Positions 1-7,777 are shown, counted from the first letter of the stretch. The stretch is 17,524 nucleotides of DNA from Ignavibacteriota bacterium (GCA_003151215.1 PLXB01000408.1:6720-24243), one strand, 5' to 3'. Program-made: numbers and translations. The notes: a model not told the origin generated them from the letters alone.

Positions 1-809
1 ATTTTGAAGGCCGTTCCGGCACAGCAGATGCAAAAGTCTATCTTGCATCTCCTGAAACAACGGCTGCTTCGGCGTTCAAAGGCGTGATTACTGATCCCCG
101 CGATACCGGCATTCCGTATAAATATATCGGCGAGATGGAGGAGATCATTATTAATGATGATATGCTTATTGCTCCGGTTACAGACCGTTCAGAGGTAAAA
201 ATTATTCGTGGCCCGAACATCAAACCACTTCCGACTTTTACCGCAGTGCCCGAGCATCTTTCCGGCAAAGTTCTTCTGAAGATGGGCGATAATATCACTA
301 CTGATCATATTATGCCTGCAGGGGCAAAAGTTCTTCCGCTTCGCTCGAACATTCCGGCGATCAGCGAATTTACACTTGTCCGAGTCGATCCCGATTTTCC
401 GAAGCGCGCCAGAGAATGGGGCGGAGGAATGATCGTGGCTGGTGATAACTACGGACAAGGTTCATCGCGCGAACATGCCGCGCTTGCTCCGAGGTACCTC
501 GGAGTTTCGGCCGTCATTGTGAAAAGTTTTGCTCGTATCCATCTTGCGAATCTTATTAATTTTGGAATTCTTCCGGCAACATTTATTAATCCCCATGATT
601 ATGCGACGATTGCTCAAGGCGATGAACTCATTGTCGAGAATGCTCACGAGCAAATTGCCCAGCATCCCGAAAATATCACAATGCTCAACAAGACGAAGAA
701 CCTGACGTATCAGGTTACCTCCCCTCTGACCGAACGCCAGAGACATATCATTCTTGCCGGCGGCACGCTGGCTTTTGCAAAGCAGGCAGCAGAGAAAATA
801 GTGGCATAG
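1..809 (+). CDS. acn: Aconitate hydratase, C-terminal part (5' end outside window)
   Basis: This is the C-terminal third of an aconitase, the TCA-cycle enzyme that interconverts citrate and isocitrate on a 4Fe-4S cluster in the cytoplasm. The reading frame is open from base 3 to the TAG at 807-809, about 268 residues, so the gene starts before the window. The first visible residues, FEGRSGTADAKVYLASPET, are the conserved region ending the cluster-bearing part of the protein. The swivel domain follows, with GDNITTDHIMPAGAK and then GQGSSREHAALAPRYLGV, which holds the Ser-Arg substrate-binding and catalytic loop. DHIMPAGA, where many aconitases have DHISPAG, recalls the bacterial Aquifex-type subfamily. 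The three cluster cysteines lie upstream and cannot be checked. No terminator is visible; the next promoter starts 2 bases after the stop. The family is certain and the subfamily probable. Confidence 0.95.
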   Translation, partial: FEGRSGTADAKVYLASPETTAASAFKGVITDPRDTGIPYKYIGEMEEIIINDDMLIAPVTDRSEVKIIRGPNIKPLPTFTAVPEHLSGKVLLKMGDNITTDHIMPAGAKVLPLRSNIPAISEFTLVRVDPDFPKRAREWGGGMIVAGDNYGQGSSREHAALAPRYLGVSAVIVKSFARIHLANLINFGILPATFINPHDYATIAQGDELIVENAHEQIAQHPENITMLNKTKNLTYQVTSPLTERQRHIILAGGTLAFAKQAAEKIVA

Positions 810-810
810 A

Positions 811-839
811 TTGACACCGAAAGGAGAATCTGCTACTTT
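811..839 (+). promoter_or_regulatory. Sigma70-like promoter for the lipoprotein gene
   Basis: A perfect -35 hexamer TTGACA lies at 811-816 and TACTTT at 834-839, with a 17-nt spacer. Transcription would start near 846, giving a leader of about 36 nt before the ATG at 882. The -10 region, TACTTTTC, also approximates the TAnnTTTG element of Bacteroidota promoters. It directly follows the aconitase stop codon, which suggests the next gene is transcribed separately. Confidence 0.5.
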
Positions 840-881
840 TCCGGATGCGAGGTGTTGAGAAGATAGGCATTTTTACTTTCG

Positions 882-1562
882 ATGAAACCCGCAATTATCA
901 AACTTCTTTTTGTTGGCTTACTCGTCGGCTCAGGCTGCGAGCAAGTTACGAATCTACCTATCGGACCGAACAATGACTTTCTAACCTGGCTCAAGTCGAT
1001 GAGTAAGGTTCGTGTAGAGTATACAGGGATGACGAGTCTTCGTTCTTACCTCAAACAAGGTAGTATCGATCCGGGTAATTCATCCGATCTGTGGCTGCTC
1101 AGAGAAATGGATTTTAAAAATACGGATTCGCTCTATACTCTTTCATGGCAGGATTCGGAATTTCAAGCGAAATCATGTTTCGTATTTTCTCAAGCCGACC
1201 CGCATTTTGTGCTTTCTAATGATTGCGGTGATCAAACACTCATTCGCGGAATCTACCATAATAGCGCAAAATCCATTTCCTCGCTTGTTTGCTTATTCAA
1301 AAAATATAATCCGGGAGCAGATCAAAATAGTTTTCTAGCTCAGAACGCCACGCTTGCTGTTCCTTTTATCGATCTTGAATCGATCGGCGATGACTCTGTC
1401 TCTTTTACAGTGAAGAATTGGGCAATAGGCTCCCTCTCTTTAGGCTATTCGTACGATGAACAGGCATATGGAACCTACTTCAGGCAAATGCAGCTTTCAG
1501 GATATGATACGTTAGGGATGCAATATCCGGAGGTTTGCCGGGTGGTTTTTTATACGAAATAA
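882..1562 (+). CDS. Putative lipoprotein of unknown function
   Basis: I do not recognise this 226-residue protein. It begins with a short basic stretch (K2, K7), a hydrophobic core at residues 8-15 and a lipobox-like LLVGSGC ending at Cys19, so it is probably exported and lipidated. The residue at -3 is Gly, which is atypical, so a non-lipidated signal peptide is possible. The mature part is rich in Ser, Asp and aromatic residues, has several further cysteines and shows no transmembrane segment. It looks like a small globular envelope protein. No clear Shine-Dalgarno site precedes the ATG. It appears to be monocistronic, driven by the promoter at 811-839, and ends 4 bases before the convergent histidine kinase gene. 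Confidence is high that it is a gene and low on any function. Confidence 0.75.
   Translation: MKPAIIKLLFVGLLVGSGCEQVTNLPIGPNNDFLTWLKSMSKVRVEYTGMTSLRSYLKQGSIDPGNSSDLWLLREMDFKNTDSLYTLSWQDSEFQAKSCFVFSQADPHFVLSNDCGDQTLIRGIYHNSAKSISSLVCLFKKYNPGADQNSFLAQNATLAVPFIDLESIGDDSVSFTVKNWAIGSLSLGYSYDEQAYGTYFRQMQLSGYDTLGMQYPEVCRVVFYTK
1525..1551 (+). terminator. Terminator-like hairpin inside the 3' end of the lipoprotein gene
   Basis: ATCCGG (1525-1530) can pair with CCGGGT (1538-1543) as a six-pair stem with one U-G wobble and a 7-nt loop. GG and six T residues (1546-1551) follow. The shape is that of an intrinsic terminator, but it lies before the stop codon at 1560-1562, so termination here would remove the stop codon. 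The stem is short and it may be chance. Confidence 0.3.
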
Positions 1563-1566
1563 GTTA

Positions 1567-4500
1567 TCAAAAAATATTTGTTTTTTTCTCAGGCAGAATA
1601 ATATGGAATTCTGCTCCTTCTCCTTCTTTTGATTCGGCATATATCTCACCTCCGTGAAGCGCGGCAATTTTTCGGCAAAGAGCTAAGCCGATCCCTGTCC
1701 CTTCGAATTCCGATCTGTCGTTCAGTCTTTGGAAAATAATGAAGATCTTTTCTGCAAAGGCCATATTAAATCCGATGCCGTTATCTTTGAAGATAATCTC
1801 ATAATAAGGCGTTGATTCATCTAATTTCCTCTTCCGTATTTCTTCTATCGGAAGAAGAGAAGAAGTAATGGTAATTTTTGGAGCAACACCATCACGTGAA
1901 AACTTCAGGCTGTTATTAAGCAAATTACTGAATAACTGGCTTAACTTCTGAGGGATTCCGTCGATGATTGGTAGTTTTTCTATTATGACCTGTGCCTTTT
2001 TCTCTTCTGTAATAAGATCGTAATCAGTAAGAACACTCTCCACAAGCGTAGAAAGATTTGTTCGCTGGAATGTTGTTCGCAGATTTGAAAGGCGCGAATA
2101 CTGAAGAATATCTTTGATCAGATCGCTCATCCTGTCAGAAGACTTAATGATTTTTTTGAGATATGCTAGAGTTGCTTCATCAAGATCGTCCGGATTTTCC
2201 TGGATGCGTCCTGAGAACATTCTGATCTTTCGCAGCGGCTCCTGTAAGTCATGGGAGGCGACGTAAGCGAATTGTTCGAGTTCACTATTGCTGCGAACGA
2301 GGGCTGTATTTTTTTCTTCAAGTGTTTTATTCGTGATCTGCAATTGCTCTGAAATATTCATGATCTCGGTTATATCATGAGTAAGAACAAGAACGGCATA
2401 AACCTTCTTATTATGTTTAAGAGGTACCATGAACACGTCGAACGAACGCCCCGATTCACCGGGAGAAAGCACGTGATGTGTCTCTTCTCCTGCGATCGAA
2501 CGCAAGAGGTTTTTGTAAGTTTCCGAAGCCCTTTCTCCGGAAAAGAGTTGAGAGTATGTCTTGCCTATTATATCTTTGCGTTTTAGCTTCAGTAACTTTT
2601 CCACCTGCTTATTAACTGAGAGTACCCGCATTTCAGTATCATAGACGGTGATAAGATCAACCGAAGCATCGACTACTGTTTCGATAAATTCTTTTTGCTG
2701 CTGGACTTCATCATTTTTATCCTGCAATGTCAGATTCCGTTCTTCCAATGCAGAATTTAATTCCTGTAATTTTTGCGAGAATTCAATGATTTCGGTATTG
2801 TCATGCGCAGTGATCATAGCGCCGTAAATATCATTGTTCTTATCAGGAGGAGTAAAGAATGTTGTAAATGTGTGCCCGCTTTCCACAGATTTCCAGGTTC
2901 CCTGCGATGGTTGTCCGGATATTGCAAGGCACAGACCTTTATATATTGCAGAGTCATGCAGGCTCGGAAAAACCTCCAGAAAAGCTTTGCCTATGATATC
3001 ATCAGCTTTTAAATTGCTTTCCTTTAAAAATGTTTTATTGCCTGCAAGGAAGCGCATTTCTTTATCATAGACACAGATCTGATCTATGGAAGAATCGAGT
3101 ACCGTTTCCATAAAATTTTTCTGTTGCGTAAGTTCTTCGTTTTTGTTTGTCAATTCGACCGTCCGTTCCCGTACTTCTTTTTCAAGTAGTTCACCGGCGA
3201 TCTTTCGGCTTGTTACATCAATGCAGGAGCCGATAAAGCCGAGGAACTGACCGTCGGGGGAAAATCGGGGGACTCCGTTATCTGATAACCATCTATATTC
3301 TCCGTCATATCTTTTCAGACGGTATTCCATTGTAAACTCTTTATGAGCATCAAAGGAATCAATGTAAATATCCAGGCACTTGCCCAAATCATCCGGATGT
3401 ACTCCATCGGCCCAACCATTGCCAAGTTCCTGTTCTATCGTTCTGCCGGTGAATTCCAGCCATCCTTTATTGAAAAAGTTACAGAGTTTATCGGTTCCGG
3501 ACATCCAGATTAAAACCGGAGCGGTATTAGCAACCGTACGAAAACGTATTTCACTTTCCTGAACCTGTTCTAAAAGAAGTTTTTGCTCGGTAATATCACG
3601 CGCAGTTTTCGATGCTCCGATCACCTCTCCATCATTATTTCGAAGGGGTGAAATGGTCAGCGAAATATTCCGAAGTTCTCCATTTTTCGTCATACGAATA
3701 GTTTCAAAATGCTCTATTCTTTCTCCTGCTTTTACCTTACGAAGAATTTCGGCCTCTTCATCCAGATGATCTTTGGGGATAAGTTTGGTGATAGATTGCC
3801 CGATCATTTCATTTTCCGAATATCCGAATACTCTTTCGGCTGCGGCATTCCAGCTCGTTACAATGCCTTCAAGGGTTTTCCCGATGATCGCATCAGCGGA
3901 GGATTCTACGATGGCTGCTAATTGTGCGGAGTGTGCATTTGCCTCGACTTCATTTGTAATATCTGCTATTCCCATGCAGATGCCGATGATCTGTCCATCC
4001 GGCGATTTTACAGGATTATAAAAACCTCGAAGCCAATATTCATTTCCATCAATCGCTTTTTGCTTTGATTTCCGTTCTATTGATTCTCCGGCAAGGACTT
4101 TCATATATGCCAAATGAACGTATGTGCCCATTTGGGAACCAAGAACTTCATGTGCGAATTTCCCGATCACAAGCATTTTGCCATAGATCTTTTTATAAAG
4201 ATCAGATGCAGCATAATTGAATGCTAAGATTTTTTCATCAGGGCTTAGAAGTACGAATCCGTCTTTTGCATTATCGAATAATGCGCGAAGATTTGCTTCG
4301 GATTCCTTGATCAATGATTGAGTGTTTACTTCATCGGTTATTTCTGATGATTTCACACTGACAGAGATTACCTCACCACTGATAGATTTTATCGGATGGT
4401 ACGAACTTCTGAACCAACGTTCAATTCCATTATGCATGATCCGGTTGACATTCAGTTCAAATGTCTCCCCGTTAAAACACCGCGAGAAAACTTGCTCGGC

Positions 4501-5295
4501 AAACTTGTGGCGGTCAGACGGTGTCAATTCATGGAGGAATTTATTGATCTTCAGATGAGTCCCGTTCAGATCGAAGTACTGATCTTTAGCAGCTTGATTA
4601 AAAGCAACAACTTTTCTCTCTTTGTCGTATAATACGTAAGAATCTTTCGTGTTTTCAAGGATAGTCCGAAGTGTCGCTTCGGATTCTTTTATTGCTTCCT
4701 CTGCTTTTTTTCTATCGCTAATATCGACAAAAGTTGTTACGCAGGCAACTACATTGCCCTGAGGATCTAGGATAGGGTAGGGATTGGAGAGAATATTTCG
4801 CTTTCTGCCATCCGGGAGTTCAATTAGTAACTCTACATTTTTTATTGGTTTTTTTTCTCTGATAGCTAACGCAGTCGGGGATTCACTGTGAGGAAGAGGA
4901 TTTCCATCCTGATCAAATAAGTTCGTTGCACCATTGTATTCATCCTTGCCGATTTCAGGTTCTCGCTCCCAGAGAGTTGCTGCTGCAGTATTAAAGCGAA
5001 TGATTTTTCCCTGGGGATCAGTGGCATACATCGGAACGGGCAGATCCATGAAAAGCAATTCGCGCTGTTTATCACTTGCGAGCAAGTTGGATTGCATTGC
5101 TTCAAGTTGCTCACGGCAAATCCTCAACTCCTCTTCGGTTTGACGAAGAAGTTCAAAATGATCCTGATCGGATGGTGAGTTTATTTTCTCATGATTATTG
5201 ATCGCAGAGGTTTTGCCATTTGTCGATGTCAGGTGCTGCAACTGATCACCTACCTGGGGAGGATTAGGTGCGCCTGTGGATTTTATACTGCTCAT
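1567..5295 (-). CDS. Soluble multi-PAS sensor histidine kinase (seven PAS domains)
   Basis: This 1242-residue two-component sensor kinase has no signal peptide and no transmembrane segment, so it should sense in the cytoplasm. After an N-terminal coiled coil (about 45-75), seven PAS domains fit at roughly 75-195, 205-325, 332-450, 457-572, 580-698, 727-838 and 868-980. Most end in the usual D-I/V-T/S motif. The fifth has PAS_3-type features (HPDDL, then EYRLKRYDGEYRWL). Coiled-coil linkers occur near 700-726, 838-866 and 978-1005. The HisKA motif ASHDLQEPLRK contains the phospho-acceptor His1015. The ATPase domain has the N box around Asn1127-Asn1128, the G1 box DNGIGF at 1171-1176 and the G2 box GTGIGL at 1199-1204, all intact. 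There is no receiver domain. It lies downstream of ruvB on the same strand (69 nt apart) and has no adjacent response regulator. The ATG at 5293-5295 lacks a clear ribosome-binding site. Ligands are unknown. Confidence 0.93.
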   Translation of the reverse strand: MSSIKSTGAPNPPQVGDQLQHLTSTNGKTSAINNHEKINSPSDQDHFELLRQTEEELRICREQLEAMQSNLLASDKQRELLFMDLPVPMYATDPQGKIIRFNTAAATLWEREPEIGKDEYNGATNLFDQDGNPLPHSESPTALAIREKKPIKNVELLIELPDGRKRNILSNPYPILDPQGNVVACVTTFVDISDRKKAEEAIKESEATLRTILENTKDSYVLYDKERKVVAFNQAAKDQYFDLNGTHLKINKFLHELTPSDRHKFAEQVFSRCFNGETFELNVNRIMHNGIERWFRSSYHPIKSISGEVISVSVKSSEITDEVNTQSLIKESEANLRALFDNAKDGFVLLSPDEKILAFNYAASDLYKKIYGKMLVIGKFAHEVLGSQMGTYVHLAYMKVLAGESIERKSKQKAIDGNEYWLRGFYNPVKSPDGQIIGICMGIADITNEVEANAHSAQLAAIVESSADAIIGKTLEGIVTSWNAAAERVFGYSENEMIGQSITKLIPKDHLDEEAEILRKVKAGERIEHFETIRMTKNGELRNISLTISPLRNNDGEVIGASKTARDITEQKLLLEQVQESEIRFRTVANTAPVLIWMSGTDKLCNFFNKGWLEFTGRTIEQELGNGWADGVHPDDLGKCLDIYIDSFDAHKEFTMEYRLKRYDGEYRWLSDNGVPRFSPDGQFLGFIGSCIDVTSRKIAGELLEKEVRERTVELTNKNEELTQQKNFMETVLDSSIDQICVYDKEMRFLAGNKTFLKESNLKADDIIGKAFLEVFPSLHDSAIYKGLCLAISGQPSQGTWKSVESGHTFTTFFTPPDKNNDIYGAMITAHDNTEIIEFSQKLQELNSALEERNLTLQDKNDEVQQQKEFIETVVDASVDLITVYDTEMRVLSVNKQVEKLLKLKRKDIIGKTYSQLFSGERASETYKNLLRSIAGEETHHVLSPGESGRSFDVFMVPLKHNKKVYAVLVLTHDITEIMNISEQLQITNKTLEEKNTALVRSNSELEQFAYVASHDLQEPLRKIRMFSGRIQENPDDLDEATLAYLKKIIKSSDRMSDLIKDILQYSRLSNLRTTFQRTNLSTLVESVLTDYDLITEEKKAQVIIEKLPIIDGIPQKLSQLFSNLLNNSLKFSRDGVAPKITITSSLLPIEEIRKRKLDESTPYYEIIFKDNGIGFNMAFAEKIFIIFQRLNDRSEFEGTGIGLALCRKIAALHGGEIYAESKEGEGAEFHIILPEKKTNIF
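2634..2700. repeat. Diverged intragenic repeat, copy A (start of PAS7)
   Basis: By eye this 67-base segment matches 3060-3126 at about three of every four positions without gaps. It encodes the start of the seventh PAS domain of the kinase (QQKEFIETVVDASVD...VYDTEM). The similarity points to duplication of a PAS-plus-linker unit within the gene. Confidence 0.6.
3060..3126. repeat. Diverged intragenic repeat, copy B (start of PAS6)
   Basis: This is the partner of 2634-2700. It encodes the start of the sixth PAS domain (QQKNFMETVLDSSID...VYDKEM). The preceding coiled-coil linkers are also similar (NKNEELTQQK versus DKNDEVQQQK), so the repeat unit is likely linker plus PAS. Confidence 0.6.
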
Positions 5296-5364
5296 ATAAA
5301 ATGGATTGTATTAACCCAGTTGTAACATTCGCGAATTTTTATTTGGTTCACAGAAAGATAAGAC

Positions 5365-6390
5365 CTAAAGTGCGGAATCGAATAAATTTCCGCCTTTCTT
5401 TGCTTCGATACCGAAATGGCGATATGCTAATTCCGTTACTTCTCTTCCTCGAGGAGTACGTTTGAGAAATCCTTCCTGGATCAGGAATGGCTCATAGACT
5501 TCTTCGATCGTGCCACCTTCTTCACCGACGCTGACGGCAATCGTGTTCACGCCGACCGGTCCGCCGCCAAATTTTTCGATGATCGTTAGCAGGATGCGCT
5601 TATCCATTTCATCGAGACCGTGCTCATCGACCTCAAGGGCTTCGAGCGCTATCAAAGAAATTTCGCGTGTAATCCTGCCTGAACCTTTGACCTGCGCGAA
5701 ATCGCGGGTGCGATTTAAAAGTCGATTTGCAATACGCGGAGTTCCACGTGAACGCCTCGCAAGTTCTGCCATGCCATCTTCATCTGCTTCGATCCCGAAA
5801 ATCCGGGCGCTGCGCTCGATGATCTTTTGTAATGTGGCAGCGTCATAATAATCCAGCCTGTTCGTAATGCCGAACCGGGAGCGGAGTGGCGCCGATAGTA
5901 ACCCTGCACGCGTTGTTGCTCCGACCAGCGTGAACGGTTTCAATTCGATCTGCACTGAACGTGCCGCCGGACCGGAATCGATCATGATGTCAAGCCGGTA
6001 ATCTTCCATCGCAGAATAGAGATATTCTTCAACTGCGGCAGAAAGTCTGTGTATTTCATCGATGAACAGAACATCGCCTTCCTCAAGATTGGTGAGCAGT
6101 CCTGCAAGGTCTCCGGGACGTTCAAGAACCGGACCGGAAGTAGTTTTAATCCCGGAGCCCATCTCCGATGCAATAATATTTGCAAGCGTTGTTTTGCCGA
6201 GCCCCGGAGGACCCGTGAAGAGCGCATGATCAAGAGCCTCGCCACGCTGTTTCGCCGCCTGAATAAAGATGCGAAGATTTTCAACAATAGATGATTGTCC
6301 TACAAATTCTTCAAAAAGCTTTGGACGTAGCGATTGCTCGAATTCAGTTTCAGTGGAATCGGTATTAGATAAGGAAGTGCGGTTAGACAT
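5365..6390 (-). CDS. ruvB: Holliday junction branch migration ATPase RuvB
   Basis: RuvB is the hexameric AAA+ motor that, with RuvA, drives branch migration of Holliday junctions during recombinational repair. I start it at the ATG at 6388-6390, giving 341 residues, the usual family length. The frame stays open upstream to an ATG at 6499-6501, but those 37 extra residues do not resemble RuvB. Visible motifs are Walker [10 protein letters not shown] (60-68, Lys66), Walker B VLFIDEIH (107-114), sensor 1 around VGATTRAG (156-163), the arginine-finger region PLRSRFGI (168-175) and sensor 2 RGTPRIANR (215-223). The C-terminal winged-helix DNA-binding domain includes [19 protein letters not shown]. 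All key residues are present. There is no ruvA or ruvC alongside. The stop is TAG, which shows that TAG terminates translation in this genome. No strong Shine-Dalgarno site precedes the start. Confidence 0.97.
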   Translation of the reverse strand: MSNRTSLSNTDSTETEFEQSLRPKLFEEFVGQSSIVENLRIFIQAAKQRGEALDHALFTGPPGLGKTTLANIIASEMGSGIKTTSGPVLERPGDLAGLLTNLEEGDVLFIDEIHRLSAAVEEYLYSAMEDYRLDIMIDSGPAARSVQIELKPFTLVGATTRAGLLSAPLRSRFGITNRLDYYDAATLQKIIERSARIFGIEADEDGMAELARRSRGTPRIANRLLNRTRDFAQVKGSGRITREISLIALEALEVDEHGLDEMDKRILLTIIEKFGGGPVGVNTIAVSVGEEGGTIEEVYEPFLIQEGFLKRTPRGREVTELAYRHFGIEAKKGGNLFDSAL

Positions 6391-6411
6391 TTTGTGAAGC
6401 GTAGGAATTCT

Positions 6412-6439
6412 TTTGTAGCTGTTTGTTTTCAGATAACAA
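6412..6439 (-). promoter_or_regulatory. Possible ruvB promoter
   Basis: Read on the minus strand, TTGTTA (plus 6434-6439) and TACAAA (plus 6412-6417) lie 16 nt apart. Each matches four of six consensus positions. Transcription would start about 15 nt before the chosen ruvB ATG and leave out the upstream ATG at 6501, which supports the shorter start. The match is weak. Confidence 0.3.
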
Positions 6440-6448
6440 ATCAACAAC

Positions 6449-6517
6449 TTAACAATTATTCCAATAGTTGCGGGATTTCTCCCGCCCTTCTTGTGGTTCA
6501 TTAAAAGGAGTTGTTAA
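6449..6517 (+). other. Inverted repeats in the leader of the asparaginase gene
   Basis: TTAACAA (6449-6455) is complementary to TTGTTAA (6511-6517). Between them lies a GC-rich hairpin, GCGGGA (6470-6475) with TCCCGC (6480-6485) and a TTTC loop. The only strong ribosome-binding-like sequence here, AAAAGGAG (6503-6510), abuts the outer stem. This could be a folded 5' leader on the plus strand or simply a hairpin between divergent genes. There is no T-run after the inner hairpin, so it is a poor terminator. Confidence 0.3.
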
Positions 6518-6534
6518 TTTCCCCGATTATTATT

Positions 6535-6588
6535 ATGGCACTTGTCACCGAATCTCTTTCACTGATAGAACCGCAGACAACGAAATAG
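6535..6588 (+). CDS. Short 17-codon frame in phase with the asparaginase, ended by TAG
   Basis: ATG at 6535 opens MALVTESLSLIEPQTTK and stops at TAG 6586-6588. It is in the same frame as the asparaginase, whose homology begins about ten codons after the stop. It is either the original N-terminus of the enzyme cut off by an amber codon, an upstream leader frame, or chance. The nearest AGGAG lies about 24 nt upstream, too far for a normal start. Confidence 0.25.
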   Translation: MALVTESLSLIEPQTTK

Positions 6589-6594
6589 CCTTTA

Positions 6595-7596
6595 ATAGAA
6601 ATACGCTCCCGCGTTGCTATTGTTTTTACCGGTGGAACGATCGCTGTTACCGCCGATAAAAAAGCAGGTCCGGTTCCGGCGCTTCGCGGCAAAGAAATTC
6701 TGGAACGCATTCCCGAACTTGCTGCGTATCTGCCAAATGTTGAGATCGAAGTATTCGATTTCGCAACGCTACCCGGTCCGCACATCTCACCGGAGATGAT
6801 GTTGACTCTTGCTGATTTTGTCCGCGCAGTCAGTGATCATTCCGATGGAGTAGTCATTACGCACGGCACGGATTCGATGGAAGAAAGCGCGTATTTCCTC
6901 GATGTAGCAATTGGCGATCATGTCCCGGTTGTTTTCACCGGAGCAATGCATCATTCACTCGATGTGGCATGGGATGGCGGAAGGAATCTGATCGATGCCG
7001 TTGCCGTCGCTGCAAGTAAAGAATTTATAGGCGAAGGAGTTGTGGTAGTAATGAACGGTACTATTCACAGTGCAACACAGGTAACTAAATCACATACGAT
7101 GCGAAGCGATACGTTTGTATCTCCTGATTGGGGAGCATTGGGAACTGTCAATATACTTGCTTCCGAAGCGCCGTTTAAATTGCACGGAACAAAAAATCGA
7201 ATGACGATCCCCGTGGACGATGAAATCGAACTTCCCTATGTTGAGCTTATGAAAACCTATGCCGGTATGGGTGATATATTCTTCAAAGCTTCCATTGATG
7301 CAGGTGCCAAGGGAATTGTGGTAGAAGCTATGGGTCAAGGCAATGTTCCCCCCGGAGTAATGAACGGCATTGCCAGAGCATGCGAAATGAAGATTCCGGT
7401 CGTTATCACCAGCCGGTGTTATAGCGGACCGGTTAGGCCTTATTATGCTTATGAAGGTGCAGGGATGGAACTCGAAAGACTTGGCTGTCTTTTTGCCCCG
7501 CTTCTGACCGGACCAAAAGCCAGGATTAAATTGATGCTTGCCTTAGCTGCAGGATATAACGCGGAAAAATTAGCGGAGATTTTTCCAACCGGATGA
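6595..7596 (+). CDS. L-asparaginase (type I/II amidohydrolase fold), start codon unclear
   Basis: Hydrolyses L-asparagine to aspartate and ammonia. The first catalytic motif, RVAIVFTGGTIA, is encoded at 6610-6645, with the nucleophile-region threonines at 6628 and 6637. The second motif, THGTDSMEESAY, is at 6859-6894, and the conserved Lys lies in TQVTKSHTMRSDTF. The frame runs intact to TGA at 7594-7596, giving about 333 residues, a normal length for cytoplasmic asparaginases; there is no signal peptide. The difficulty is the start. After the in-frame TAG at 6586-6588 the next ATG, GTG or TTG in frame is ATG 6796, which would remove the first catalytic motif. I place the 5' boundary at ATA 6595 only because homology requires it. 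True initiation could be at a non-standard codon, at ATG 6535 with readthrough, or the gene could carry a nonsense mutation or sequencing error. The family call is firm and the start is not. Confidence 0.85.
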   Translation: MEIRSRVAIVFTGGTIAVTADKKAGPVPALRGKEILERIPELAAYLPNVEIEVFDFATLPGPHISPEMMLTLADFVRAVSDHSDGVVITHGTDSMEESAYFLDVAIGDHVPVVFTGAMHHSLDVAWDGGRNLIDAVAVAASKEFIGEGVVVVMNGTIHSATQVTKSHTMRSDTFVSPDWGALGTVNILASEAPFKLHGTKNRMTIPVDDEIELPYVELMKTYAGMGDIFFKASIDAGAKGIVVEAMGQGNVPPGVMNGIARACEMKIPVVITSRCYSGPVRPYYAYEGAGMELERLGCLFAPLLTGPKARIKLMLALAAGYNAEKLAEIFPTG

Positions 7597-7686
7597 TCTA
7601 AGCGCTTCAGAGACTAATATATACCTCGACGCTGCTTTGTCACTTAATTCTTATCCCTCGCGTTGTTTTATTAGGAGAGTGCCTAA

Positions 7687-7755
7687 ATGATGGAACGATG
7701 CCTCACTTATCCCCATTTTTATCCACTTTTCAACATATCTTTAGTTATTCTGTAA
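7687..7755 (+). CDS. Possible 22-residue peptide ORF with good ribosome-binding site
   Basis: ATG at 7687 is preceded at 9 nt by AGGAG (7673-7677), one of the clearest Shine-Dalgarno sites in the window. The frame encodes MMERCLTYPHFYPLFNISLVIL and stops at TAA 7753-7755. It lies between asparaginase and the sigma factor gene. The peptide is hydrophobic and aromatic, with no recognisable family. It could be a small membrane peptide or chance; confidence is low. Confidence 0.22.
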   Translation: MMERCLTYPHFYPLFNISLVIL

Positions 7756-7777
7756 AATTAATGATTTATTTACAGAA
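7748..7777. promoter_or_regulatory. Operator-like dyad upstream of the sigma factor operon
   Basis: TTCTGTAAA (7748-7756) and TTTACAGAA (7769-7777) are perfect 9-base inverted repeats separated by 12 bases of AT-rich sequence. The right arm contains the predicted -35 hexamer TTTACA, so a protein bound here would block or position RNA polymerase. Confidence 0.45.

Noticed and set aside
6391..6501. Upstream ATG extending RuvB by 37 residues
   Set aside because: The extra residues do not resemble any RuvB N-terminus. The shorter start gives the standard 341-residue length, and the weak promoter candidate lies downstream of the upstream ATG.
6586..6588. TAG as a recoded sense codon (pyrrolysine or alternative code)
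   Set aside because: Other genes here end in TAG, no recoding signal is visible, and a nonsense mutation, unusual start or sequence error is simpler.
6796..7596. Asparaginase starting at ATG 6796
   Set aside because: This would omit the FTGGTIA catalytic motif, which is encoded in frame just upstream with excellent family match. The ATG is internal.
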